The position numbers and the translations under genes were made by a program. 64,000 nt of DNA from Pedobacter faecalis (GTDB lineage: Bacteria; Bacteroidota; Bacteroidia; Sphingobacteriales; Sphingobacteriaceae), in NCBI RefSeq assembly GCF_030182585.1, contig NZ_JARXOW010000002.1, positions 124,001 to 188,000 of the forward strand. Reading direction: 5' to 3'. Below the pieces are notes generated by a model, which was not told the origin of the DNA, searched no databases, and saw only the letters and a program-made list of their open reading frames with translations. Positions 36,469 through 44,378 of this stretch are shown in pieces. The number at the start of each line of letters is the position of its first letter. Position 1 is the stretch's first letter.

Positions 36469-36516
36469 TTTGCGAAACTGATTGGTTGCGTATATATTTG
36501 CAACCAATCAGTTTCG
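36469..36516 (+). promoter_or_regulatory. ArsR autoregulatory promoter with a 17-bp inverted repeat
   Basis: CGAAACTGATTGGTTGC (36473..36489) is perfectly repeated in inverted form at 36500..36516, with 10 nt between. A TTTG (36469..36472) and a perfect -7 box TATATTTG (36493..36500) are 20 nt apart, so one arm fills the promoter spacer and the -7 box lies in the centre of the palindrome. A dimeric repressor here would block RNA polymerase. The gene start is 36528. Confidence 0.8.
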
Positions 36517-36527
36517 TATTACAAAAA

Positions 36528-36848
36528 ATGAGAAGAGATATTTTTCAGGCCATAGCGGATCCCACCAGGAGAGCTATTCTATTGCTTCTGGCTGTACAAT
36601 CCATGACACCGAACGGTCTGGCCGAACATTTTGATACAACACGGCAGGCGGTGTCTAAGCATCTCCGGGTGCTCACAGAATGTGAGATTGTAAAGCAGCA
36701 GCAACAGGGGCGGGAAATTTATTATCATTTAGAGGCTGAAAAGATGAACGAAATAGAGCAATGGCTGGAGCGGTTCAAACAACTTTGGAAAGCGCGTTTT
36801 GATCAGCTCGACGATGTGCTGGAACAACTTAAAAAGAACAGAATATAA
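36528..36848 (+). CDS. ArsR-family winged-helix transcriptional regulator
   Basis: A 106-residue regulator; start at 36528, just after the promoter palindrome. The HTH is clear: MRRDIFQAIADPTRRAILLL, then LAEHFDTTRQAVSKHLRVL and QQGREIYYHLEAEKMNEIEQ. No metal-binding cysteines are seen, which fits the ArsR members coupled to AHSA1/SRPBCC proteins rather than the metal sensors. The upstream inverted repeat overlapping the promoter argues for autorepression. It is followed by an AHSA1 protein gene after 14 nt, so the two form an operon. Confidence 0.92.
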   Translation: MRRDIFQAIADPTRRAILLLLAVQSMTPNGLAEHFDTTRQAVSKHLRVLTECEIVKQQQQGREIYYHLEAEKMNEIEQWLERFKQLWKARFDQLDDVLEQLKKNRI

Positions 36849-36862
36849 AACCTGAAATCTTA

Positions 36863-37390
36863 ATGATCATGAACAAAGCAATTCTTTTTGATTTTATTGT
36901 AGACAAGGAGGCAAAAAAAATTAATGTATGCCGTTCCTTTAATGCACCACTTGAGCTGGTCTGGGCGGCCTGGACCGATGCTAGCATACTGGACCTGTGG
37001 TGGGCACCTAAACCATGGAAAACGGAGACTAAGTCGATGAACTTTCGTGAAGGCGGTCGCTGGCACTATGCCATGGTTGGCCCCGAAGGTGAGCGACATT
37101 GGTGCCTGTTTGATTATGACCAGATCGAACCAGAGCGCCGCTACTCCGGCCAGGATTCTTTTTGTGATGAAAACGCAGTGCTTAGTACTGAAATGCCTCG
37201 GATGCGCTGGAATAATAAATTCGCTCCCAGTGAGGCTGAGCGTACCTTGGTAGATGTAGAAATAAGCTTCGACAAACTGGAGGATCTCGAAAAGATCATC
37301 GAGATGGGCTTTAAAGAGGGCTTCACTATGGGACTAAGTAATCTTGATGAATACCTGGATGCCCGGCTTGATCGTTCTGCCCGCTCCTGA
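36863..37390 (+). CDS. AHSA1/SRPBCC-domain protein
   Basis: A 175-residue cytosolic protein of the SRPBCC (START-like) fold: SFNAPLELVWAAWTDASILD followed by LWWAPKPW, then FREGGRWHYAMVGPEG and the C-terminal helix MGFKEGFTMGLSNLDEYLDA. These proteins bind hydrophobic ligands or act in stress response; the ligand is unknown. Partner of the ArsR gene 14 nt upstream. Its last 64 nt overlap a decayed histidine kinase frame on the other strand. Confidence 0.88.
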   Translation: MIMNKAILFDFIVDKEAKKINVCRSFNAPLELVWAAWTDASILDLWWAPKPWKTETKSMNFREGGRWHYAMVGPEGERHWCLFDYDQIEPERRYSGQDSFCDENAVLSTEMPRMRWNNKFAPSEAERTLVDVEISFDKLEDLEKIIEMGFKEGFTMGLSNLDEYLDARLDRSARS

Positions 37391-37990
37391 TCAACTTATA
37401 AGGCAGCGACAAGGAAACCTTGGTTCCGCTGCCTTTTACAGACGTTATTCTCATTTTACCATCCATAAGCTTCATCTTATGACTAATGGAACTTAAACCG
37501 ATTCCTCCTTTTTCAGTAGTGCCTTTGTTAAGCATCCTATGCCGTTGTCCTGAACGATTAGGTCGACTGATCTTTTGTTCGTTTTCAGCGATATGCGGCA
37601 GCGTGACGCGTTGGCGTGCTTAACCACGTTGAGCATGAGTTCTTGAGCGATCCGGTAGATGGCAAGTTCTTGATACTCATCCAACCGCTGGTGCATTCCG
37701 CTGAATGAGCATGTAAATATCACGTCTTTAGAGAGGCGGACCGACATATCTAGTATGGCCGATTGCAGTCCGTTTTCTTTAAGTGTAATAGGCATGAGTC
37801 CGTGTGATATCCTGCGTGTTTCGTTGATAGCCATGGAAAGAACTTCATTGACATCTTTCTGGCGCTTTAGAAACTCATCTGGCTTAGTCTCCGCCAGTTC
37901 CTTTGTAAGTGTACTGAGGCTGATCTTTACAGCGTAGAGCAGCTGGCCTATGCCATTGTGAAGGCTTTATCGCTTCTTCTGTTCTTTTCG
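37326..37990 (-). pseudogene. Sensor histidine kinase (HisKA_3 type), N-terminus lost and frames broken
   Basis: The minus strand holds the transmitter of a NarL-type kinase in pieces: LHNGIGQLLYAVKISLS (dimerisation and His at 37958..37960), ISHGLMPITLKENGLQSAIL, then the HATPase parts AIYRIAQELMLNVVKHANAS and VQDNGIG in one frame, and GGIGLSSISHKMKLMDGKMR to SLSLPYKL in another. One frameshift lies near 37520 (after DNGIG), another upstream of LHNGIGQ near 37962. No sensor domain remains, because the GH92 gene region begins there. No response regulator is adjacent. Confidence 0.75.
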
Positions 37991-38113
37991 TTTTCCTCCA
38001 TGATGCATGTGTTTTCTCATGAACAACCATTTACTGAAAGAATGGTTTTCTTCCATAATAATTTATATGTATGTACATATTTATGTTATATTTGGTTTGC
38101 TAACCAGTATACT

Positions 38114-41100
38114 ATGAACATCACCCACCAATCGAAGGTCTTTTTTCTTTTATGTAGTTTTTTATTATGTGGCTCAATGCTGCAGGCCCAGCACACGGTA
38201 TGGGCTATTGGCAAAGCCGATAACAAAGCAGATGAATTTGCCCTTGGCCCCAACCGCTACCAGCATTTTTTGGAAAGCGATTTTGGTTGGGAGGACCGTT
38301 TTTTCCTGGTAGGACATTCCCTTGCAGCGAGTGATTTTCCGTATGTACTGCCTGGTCCGCAAGACGGATGGGGAGGTACCGGTCCGACAGCCGGGCTACG
38401 GACACATCAGGCTAATATTCTGTTTGGTCTGCAAAGCGTTCCGGAGGGGGGCAACTGGAACTTAACCATTGACTTGGTTAGTTACCAGGGGAGCGGCCCA
38501 CCACTGTTTAAAGTGGTGGTCAACGGCCAGCCCTTCGTGCGTCAGCTCCCTAAAAAGACCTTAGACAAGTCGGTAGAGGGCGATCTGACCAACGTAAGCG
38601 AGTACAAAATAGAAATTCCCCTGTCGCCAAAGACCCTCCGAAAGGGCGGGAACGAGATCACGATGACCACGCTAAGTGGCTCCTGGTTGTTGTTTGATCA
38701 GGTGAAGCTCACCGGCCCGACGGGCGTTAAGCTGATTAAGCCGGAGAAGCTGTTTGTACGAAATGTCAGGGCGGCCGATTATGAGATCTCGGAAGGTGGT
38801 CGGTCGTTGCAGCCCCTGCTGGTCGACTTGCAGCACTTGTCGGGTAAACCGCAAGTTACGGTTAAGCTGGATGGTAAAACCGTGTTCACCACGCAGCTCG
38901 ATAGTGCCAGATATGACTTTGAGGTCGCGATGCCACAGGTTAAATCGGCCAGGGAAAGCAAGTACGAGATATGGGCTGATGGCACGATGCTGGAAAGCGG
39001 ACTTGTGCGGCGGTCGCCCCAACCCATGCGTACCCCCGCCGGTTATGTTGATACAAAGATGGGTACAGCGCATTCCCGCTGGATGATAGCGCCCGGTCCA
39101 TGGATGCCTTTCAGCATGGTAAAGCTTAGTCCCGATAACCAAAACTCGGGCTGGCAGGCGGGTTACGATCCAAGCTTTGAAAGTGTGGGGGTGTTTAGTC
39201 ACATTCACGAATGGACGATGGCCGGTTTGGGTATGCTGCCGGTGAACGGGCCATTGAAAATTAAGACGGGTGATGAGCGTAACGGCAGCGGTGGGTATCG
39301 CTCGCAAATCGATAAAACTACAGAAGAGGCCCCGTTGGGGTATTATAAAGTGGTGCTGAGCGATTACCAAATTAAGGCAGAACTTACGGCTACCACACGC
39401 TGCGGTTTCCAGCGTTATACGTATCCCAAGGCGCTTGATTCCCGCGTGATGATCGATCTGCAGATTCCTTCGGAATATCCTTACCAGCTTAAGAATGTTA
39501 CCCTGAAGAAGGTGAGCGATTACCGGATTGAGGGTGTAAGCAGGCAGTTCAATAAAAGCGTGTGGTCCGACGATGCTGGGCAGGATTACAACCTGCATTT
39601 TGTGATCGAGTTCGACCGGCCGATAAAGAGGTTTGGTACCTGGGCTAACGATGTGGTGGGCGACAAAGACATCATCAATTCCGGAGATCTGGCTGATGCG
39701 GGTGCTTTCGTTGAATTTGATACACGCAGTAATCCGGTTGTGCAGGTTCGCACTGGTATATCGATGGTAAGCATAGCTAATGCTTCAGATAACCTCGAGA
39801 AGGAGATCAGCATACCTTATGGCTGGAGCTTCGAAAAAGTAAGACAAGGGCATACCGATACCTGGGATAATCTCATGGGCCGACTTTCGATAAGCAGCAA
39901 CGATAGGCGCGAAAAGATTCGTTTTTATACCAATATGTATAGGGCCCTGGCCAGTCGCAATACCTGGAGCGATCTCGACGGTAGTTGGGTAGACGCCTTC
40001 CAGAAGGTTCAGAAACTTAAAGACCCCAATGCCGTTGCGCTTGGCTGCGATGCGTTCTGGAATACGTTCTGGAACTTAAATCAGTTCTGGAACTTGGTTA
40101 CGCCCGAGTGGTCGTCGAAATGGGTGAAATCACAGTTGGCCATGTATGATGCCAACGGCTGGCTGGCGAAAGGTCCGGCTGGCATGAACTATGTGCCGGT
40201 GATGGTGGCTGAACATGAGATACCATTGATTGTGGGCGCATACCAGATGGGCATTCGTGATTACGATGCCAACAAGGCCTTGCAGGCAGCGGTGAAAATG
40301 CAGACGACCCCGGCGCAGAAGGTCGGGATGGGCTATGCGGGCAATCGCGACCTGGTTTCTTATCTGGAGCATAAGTATGTGCCGTACGATAAAGGGCGGT
40401 TTTCCAATACGCTGGAGTATGCTTACGACGATTGGACCGTATCCCAACTGGCCAGGGCGGTGGGCAACAAAGAAGTTGAAGAGGAGTTTGCACTAAGAGG
40501 TAACTACTGGAAAAATGCGATAGATAAGGAGACAGGTTATGCGCGTTTGCGAAAGGCTGATGGCAGTTGGATGCCAGATTTTGATCCTTTTAAATCCGGG
40601 GCCAACGAGCACTATGTAGAGGGTAACGCCTGGCAGCTAACTTATTTTGTGCCTCAGGATGTGCCCGCACTGGCTAAGGAGATTGGCGAGAAGCGTTTTA
40701 TTGACCGCCTCTCCTGGGGCTTTACGGAAAGCAACAAACTCAGGTTCAATGCGCCGGGCGACCAGTACTGGGATTACCCGGTGATACAGGGAAACCAGCA
40801 GTCGATGCATTTTGCTTTCTTGTTTAACTGGGTGAAGAAACCTTGGCTTACACAGCATTGGAGCAGGGCCATCATAGACCGATATTATGGCGATGGCCTG
40901 GCAAACGCTTATCTCGGCGATGAAGATCAGGGTCAAATGAGTGCATGGTTTATTATGGCCGCATTGGGACTCTTTCAAACCGACGGCGGTTGCAGCGTAG
41001 ATCCGGTTTACGAGATCGGCAGTCCGATTTTCCCTAGGGTCACCATCGATCTCGGTGAGCAATACGGCCGCGGACGGACATTCACCATAGAAGCCCGGAA

Positions 41101-41251
41101 CGCGTCGCGGGCCAACAAATATGTGCAAGGCGCAGTGCTCAACGGTAAGCCGCTAAATTCTTTTAAATTTCCTGCTTCGGAATTGCTGAAAGGCGGAACC
41201 CTGGTGCTTCAGATGGGCGATAAACCGAATACCGAATGGGGCTTGCACTAA
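38114..41251 (+). CDS. GH92 alpha-mannosidase with extra N-terminal domain
   Basis: The start at 38114 (MNITHQSKVFFLLCSFLLCG) gives a signal peptide and a 1045-residue protein; the frame is open 156 nt further upstream across unrelated sequence. Residues about 25-270 form a beta-rich module (WAIGKADNKADEFALGPNRY, GNWNLTIDLVSYQGSGPPLF) resembling the C-terminal carbohydrate-binding domain of rhamnogalacturonan lyases. GH92 proper follows (VDTKMGTAHSRWMIAPGPWM, HIHEWTMAGLGMLPVNG), with the catalytic-region motif LGDEDQGQMSAWFIMAALGL near the end. GH92 enzymes are calcium-dependent exo-alpha-mannosidases. No SusCD neighbour. Confidence 0.92.
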   Translation: MNITHQSKVFFLLCSFLLCGSMLQAQHTVWAIGKADNKADEFALGPNRYQHFLESDFGWEDRFFLVGHSLAASDFPYVLPGPQDGWGGTGPTAGLRTHQANILFGLQSVPEGGNWNLTIDLVSYQGSGPPLFKVVVNGQPFVRQLPKKTLDKSVEGDLTNVSEYKIEIPLSPKTLRKGGNEITMTTLSGSWLLFDQVKLTGPTGVKLIKPEKLFVRNVRAADYEISEGGRSLQPLLVDLQHLSGKPQVTVKLDGKTVFTTQLDSARYDFEVAMPQVKSARESKYEIWADGTMLESGLVRRSPQPMRTPAGYVDTKMGTAHSRWMIAPGPWMPFSMVKLSPDNQNSGWQAGYDPSFESVGVFSHIHEWTMAGLGMLPVNGPLKIKTGDERNGSGGYRSQIDKTTEEAPLGYYKVVLSDYQIKAELTATTRCGFQRYTYPKALDSRVMIDLQIPSEYPYQLKNVTLKKVSDYRIEGVSRQFNKSVWSDDAGQDYNLHFVIEFDRPIKRFGTWANDVVGDKDIINSGDLADAGAFVEFDTRSNPVVQVRTGISMVSIANASDNLEKEISIPYGWSFEKVRQGHTDTWDNLMGRLSISSNDRREKIRFYTNMYRALASRNTWSDLDGSWVDAFQKVQKLKDPNAVALGCDAFWNTFWNLNQFWNLVTPEWSSKWVKSQLAMYDANGWLAKGPAGMNYVPVMVAEHEIPLIVGAYQMGIRDYDANKALQAAVKMQTTPAQKVGMGYAGNRDLVSYLEHKYVPYDKGRFSNTLEYAYDDWTVSQLARAVGNKEVEEEFALRGNYWKNAIDKETGYARLRKADGSWMPDFDPFKSGANEHYVEGNAWQLTYFVPQDVPALAKEIGEKRFIDRLSWGFTESNKLRFNAPGDQYWDYPVIQGNQQSMHFAFLFNWVKKPWLTQHWSRAIIDRYYGDGLANAYLGDEDQGQMSAWFIMAALGLFQTDGGCSVDPVYEIGSPIFPRVTIDLGEQYGRGRTFTIEARNASRANKYVQGAVLNGKPLNSFKFPASELLKGGTLVLQMGDKPNTEWGLH

Positions 41252-41304
41252 TCAGCTAAACATTTGTCGTATAACGCTGTTGTTATGGTAAAAAACCTAC
41301 AGCT

Positions 41305-41640
41305 ATGAAAAACATCAGATTGATACGCGACATTTTTGATCGTACATCCGAAAGCAAAACACCCGCTGTGATTGCATTGGTAGCGGGACTAGCCGTTGGT
41401 GCGGCATTAGGCGTTTTATTTGCACCCGACAGGGGCCGTGATCTAAGGAAGAAGATTGCCGGACTTACAGACCGCCTTCGGGGTGGCCAGGAAAGTGAGG
41501 AGCCAGCTGAAATGTCGCATCCAAGACAACATGTAAAGGGTGGACAAAAGAAACCGAAATCGGATATCAAGGCCCTGATTCATGAGGCGCATGAAGCGCA
41601 GGCGGGTGCAGCAGCAGATACTGGCGAATCCGAATCGTAA
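41305..41640 (+). CDS. YtxH-domain small membrane protein
   Basis: A 111-residue protein with one hydrophobic segment (residues 20-40, PAVIALVAGLAVGAALGVLF) followed by APDRGRDLRKKIAGLTDRLR, the YtxH signature, and a charged low-complexity tail. These proteins are linked to general stress but have no defined reaction. It stands alone; a bidirectional hairpin separates it from the TonB receptor gene. Confidence 0.85.
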   Translation: MKNIRLIRDIFDRTSESKTPAVIALVAGLAVGAALGVLFAPDRGRDLRKKIAGLTDRLRGGQESEEPAEMSHPRQHVKGGQKKPKSDIKALIHEAHEAQAGAAADTGESES

Positions 41641-41645
41641 AATAA

Positions 41646-41674
41646 AAATGGCCGCATAATCGATGCGGCCATTT
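41646..41674. terminator. Bidirectional terminator
   Basis: AAATGGCCGCAT (41646..41657) and ATGCGGCCATTT (41663..41674), 12 bp of perfect stem with A- and T-runs on the flanks. It serves both ytxH and the convergent TonB receptor gene. Confidence 0.85.
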
Positions 41675-41689
41675 ATTTTCACAAGAATG

Positions 41690-44269
41690 TTAGAACGAAT
41701 AGCGTATTGTTGCGCCAAAAGTTCTCGGATCACCGAGTACACCTGCATACAGACCAGAGTTACCCGCTGCTGCCTGTAGTTGTTCGAAATAGTTGGCATC
41801 TCCGATATTTCTGCTCCAGACGAAGATGGAGAATTTATCGCCTCTGAACCCGGTACGTGCATTAACCAGGGTATAACCTTCCACATTCAGAACCCTCGAC
41901 GGGGTGGGGTTTGAAGAGTATTCAGAGCGGTAGCTGATATCACTTGCTATAAACCATCTGCCTTCAGCTGTCGACAGTTTCCCTGCTGTGCTAAGTTCAA
42001 ACCCGCCAGAGGTGTTCCATTTTGATATGCCGGGCAGTCTGCCGCCAGAGGCGTCCTTGAATGCCACTTGAGTGGCCACACCATTAATCAGTTCGGTATG
42101 TCCAGTTTCTTCCAGTGGAAGGGGTGCATTGCTAAACTTGTCATATTTTCCGTCCAGGTACGCAACAGCCGCATTTAAAGTCAGAAATCTTCGTAACTGA
42201 TAGCTGCCGTCTACTTCAATACCTTTTACAACCACTTTTTCGGCATTCGCCAGATATCCTCTGTTTACACCAAGTTGCGGTGATTGCACGTTGGTTTGAT
42301 AGTCCTTAATGTCCGACTGAAAGACGGTAGCATTCAAAATAGCGCCCTTTGCGGGCTTTGTTTTTATACCCAGCTCGTAATGTTGTACATACTCTGGTTT
42401 TACCACGGCGAGTGATAGGTCGGCATTCTGGCTACCGGTTATAGTTGGCAAGCCTCCCACATTTACACCTACAGGTTTATAGGCCGTAGAGAAGGTACCA
42501 TAAATGTTCAAAGTGGTGGTCGGACGATATGATATCGTTAAGTTACCAGATAAATTTTCATTATCCGTGCTTGTACTAAAGTTCTGGTTGGTATAAACCA
42601 TGGCTTTAAGAGCCAGCAATTTCGGATCGGTGGTTTGCAGACCGCCGTAAGTTACCCTGTCATAATCCACATCTTTCTTATCATAAGTGAATCGCAAGCC
42701 AGGTAAAACATGCAGGTTTTCTGCGAATTCCCAGTCAGCCTGCGCAAAAACGGCAGCACTTAGCGACTTAATGTTAGAGTTGGTCCGGATACCAAAGTTG
42801 TCCAAAAGACCAGGAGTGCTGAATAGCGGCTGATCGCCTGTTGTTCCCGTCTGCACAAATCTCCATTGGTCTTTGCCAACTTCCTCTGTCTGATTCAGGC
42901 CTTTCAAATTCTGTCCGAGTAAAAAGACGCCTACCATACCACTTATTTTTTCGTTGATGTTGCCCGCGTATCTGAACTCCTGCGAGTATTGGTCGTGGCG
43001 AGAGTTACCCTGCGATTTCGTCAGCGCCGAGAATTCTGTAAAGTCCCTGTCGTTGGTCGGGTCCCAGTTCCAGAACCTCCATGCGGTTGTGGAAGTCAGC
43101 GTTCCGTTACCAATCTTGTAATCTATATTTGCTGAGACGCCGCCTATCGATTGATTTTGCTTCCAGGGCGTATTCGTATAGATCTTCCTCGAAAACGGAT
43201 CAATTTTAGGTTGTTCATAACCCAAGTCTGCAACAATCGCCGCGTACTGCCGGAAAGCACTTCTCTCCGTTGTTGTAACACCCGCTACAACAAGCGGATA
43301 TCCTGCAGGGTGTTGGAAGCTCACATCACCACTAAGCAATACCTGCAGTTTTTCCGAAGGAGTGTAATACAGCTGGCTTTTCAAACCAAGGTTGTTCTGT
43401 CCGCTGTAATAGCGCTGTTCAGGAACGTTATAAATGGTACCGTCTCTTTGTGTTCCTGATAATGCCAGTTTCAGCGCCAGATCTTTTGCTATACTACCCG
43501 AAACGGAGGCCTTGGCCTGGATAAAATTATAGTTTCCGACACTGAATTCTGCTTTGGCAGTAGGTACCAGGGTCGGTTTTACGGTCGTTATATTGAAAGC
43601 CCCCGCTGTGGTGTTTTTCCCAAACAAGGTGCCTTGCGGGCCTCGTAAAACCTCTATCCGTTCAATGTCCAGAAAGTCAGTTGAAGTAGCGGCAGGTCGG
43701 GCCTGATACACGCCATCAACATAAAAGCCAACACCCGGGTCAATACCATCGTTGGTAAGACCAAATGTTGAACCTAAACCGCGAATATTTAATGTCGTAT
43801 TACGGGCATTCGAGGCATACAGCTGCACGGAAGGGACCAGTTCTTTCAGTCGGTTAACGTTAAAAGCCCCGGCATTCTCTGCGGCCTGTCCTCCTATTAC
43901 GCTGATCGCGATTGGCACGTCCTGTAAAACTTCGGCACGTCTTCTCGAGGTAACTACAATCTCATCAAGTTCCGCGTTGTCTACCAGGGTTAACTCGAGC
44001 GGCGTGTCCTGAAATTTCAGAACCTGAAAATCCTGCGGACTGAAACCCACGGAGCTCACCCGGATGTAAAAAGGAGGCTCGAGCGTAGTAGACAGTGCAA
44101 AAGCACCGTTATCGTCTGCGATCACGCTTGTGCGCGTACCGCGGATGGATACATTTGCACGGGGCACATTAACGCCCTTCGCGTCTTTAACAACCCCATT
44201 TATGGTCGTTTGGGCAAAAGCACTTACAGAGAGCGCGAGTGAAAGAAACAAAAGTAAATGTCTTTTCAT
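41690..44269 (-). CDS. TonB-dependent receptor, probably for fructan/fructoside uptake
   Basis: An 859-residue outer-membrane receptor with signal peptide (LLLFLSLALSVSAFAQ), a carboxypeptidase-regulatory-like domain (about 20-105), plug (about 110-240: EIVVTSRRRAEVLQDVPIAI, LRGPQGTLFGKNTTAGAFNI) and a barrel ending in TFGATIRYSF. The plug style (VPIAISVI, LNIRGLGS) is that of classical TBDTs such as sucrose or siderophore receptors, not SusC, and no SusD gene is present. The location next to the fructan sensor and fructose genes suggests it imports fructo-oligosaccharides or sucrose; this is inference. Confidence 0.88.
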   Translation of the reverse strand: MKRHLLLFLSLALSVSAFAQTTINGVVKDAKGVNVPRANVSIRGTRTSVIADDNGAFALSTTLEPPFYIRVSSVGFSPQDFQVLKFQDTPLELTLVDNAELDEIVVTSRRRAEVLQDVPIAISVIGGQAAENAGAFNVNRLKELVPSVQLYASNARNTTLNIRGLGSTFGLTNDGIDPGVGFYVDGVYQARPAATSTDFLDIERIEVLRGPQGTLFGKNTTAGAFNITTVKPTLVPTAKAEFSVGNYNFIQAKASVSGSIAKDLALKLALSGTQRDGTIYNVPEQRYYSGQNNLGLKSQLYYTPSEKLQVLLSGDVSFQHPAGYPLVVAGVTTTERSAFRQYAAIVADLGYEQPKIDPFSRKIYTNTPWKQNQSIGGVSANIDYKIGNGTLTSTTAWRFWNWDPTNDRDFTEFSALTKSQGNSRHDQYSQEFRYAGNINEKISGMVGVFLLGQNLKGLNQTEEVGKDQWRFVQTGTTGDQPLFSTPGLLDNFGIRTNSNIKSLSAAVFAQADWEFAENLHVLPGLRFTYDKKDVDYDRVTYGGLQTTDPKLLALKAMVYTNQNFSTSTDNENLSGNLTISYRPTTTLNIYGTFSTAYKPVGVNVGGLPTITGSQNADLSLAVVKPEYVQHYELGIKTKPAKGAILNATVFQSDIKDYQTNVQSPQLGVNRGYLANAEKVVVKGIEVDGSYQLRRFLTLNAAVAYLDGKYDKFSNAPLPLEETGHTELINGVATQVAFKDASGGRLPGISKWNTSGGFELSTAGKLSTAEGRWFIASDISYRSEYSSNPTPSRVLNVEGYTLVNARTGFRGDKFSIFVWSRNIGDANYFEQLQAAAGNSGLYAGVLGDPRTFGATIRYSF

Positions 44270-44378
44270 TTTTTTAAGATTAGGTGTTACTTACAGATAT
44301 TGGCAGACAGATATTTTCCTGCTGTCCAGGGCAGCAAATATATAAGTAAATTCCTAAAGTCTATAAAAAAGGTAGATT

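Noticed and set aside
37958..38113. Upstream start of the GH92 gene at 37958
   Set aside because: The extra 52 residues overlap the histidine kinase relic; the start at 38114 directly gives a normal signal peptide.
38672..39598. 308-codon minus-strand frame inside GH92
   Set aside because: High-GC antisense shadow; the plus frame has the GH92 motifs.
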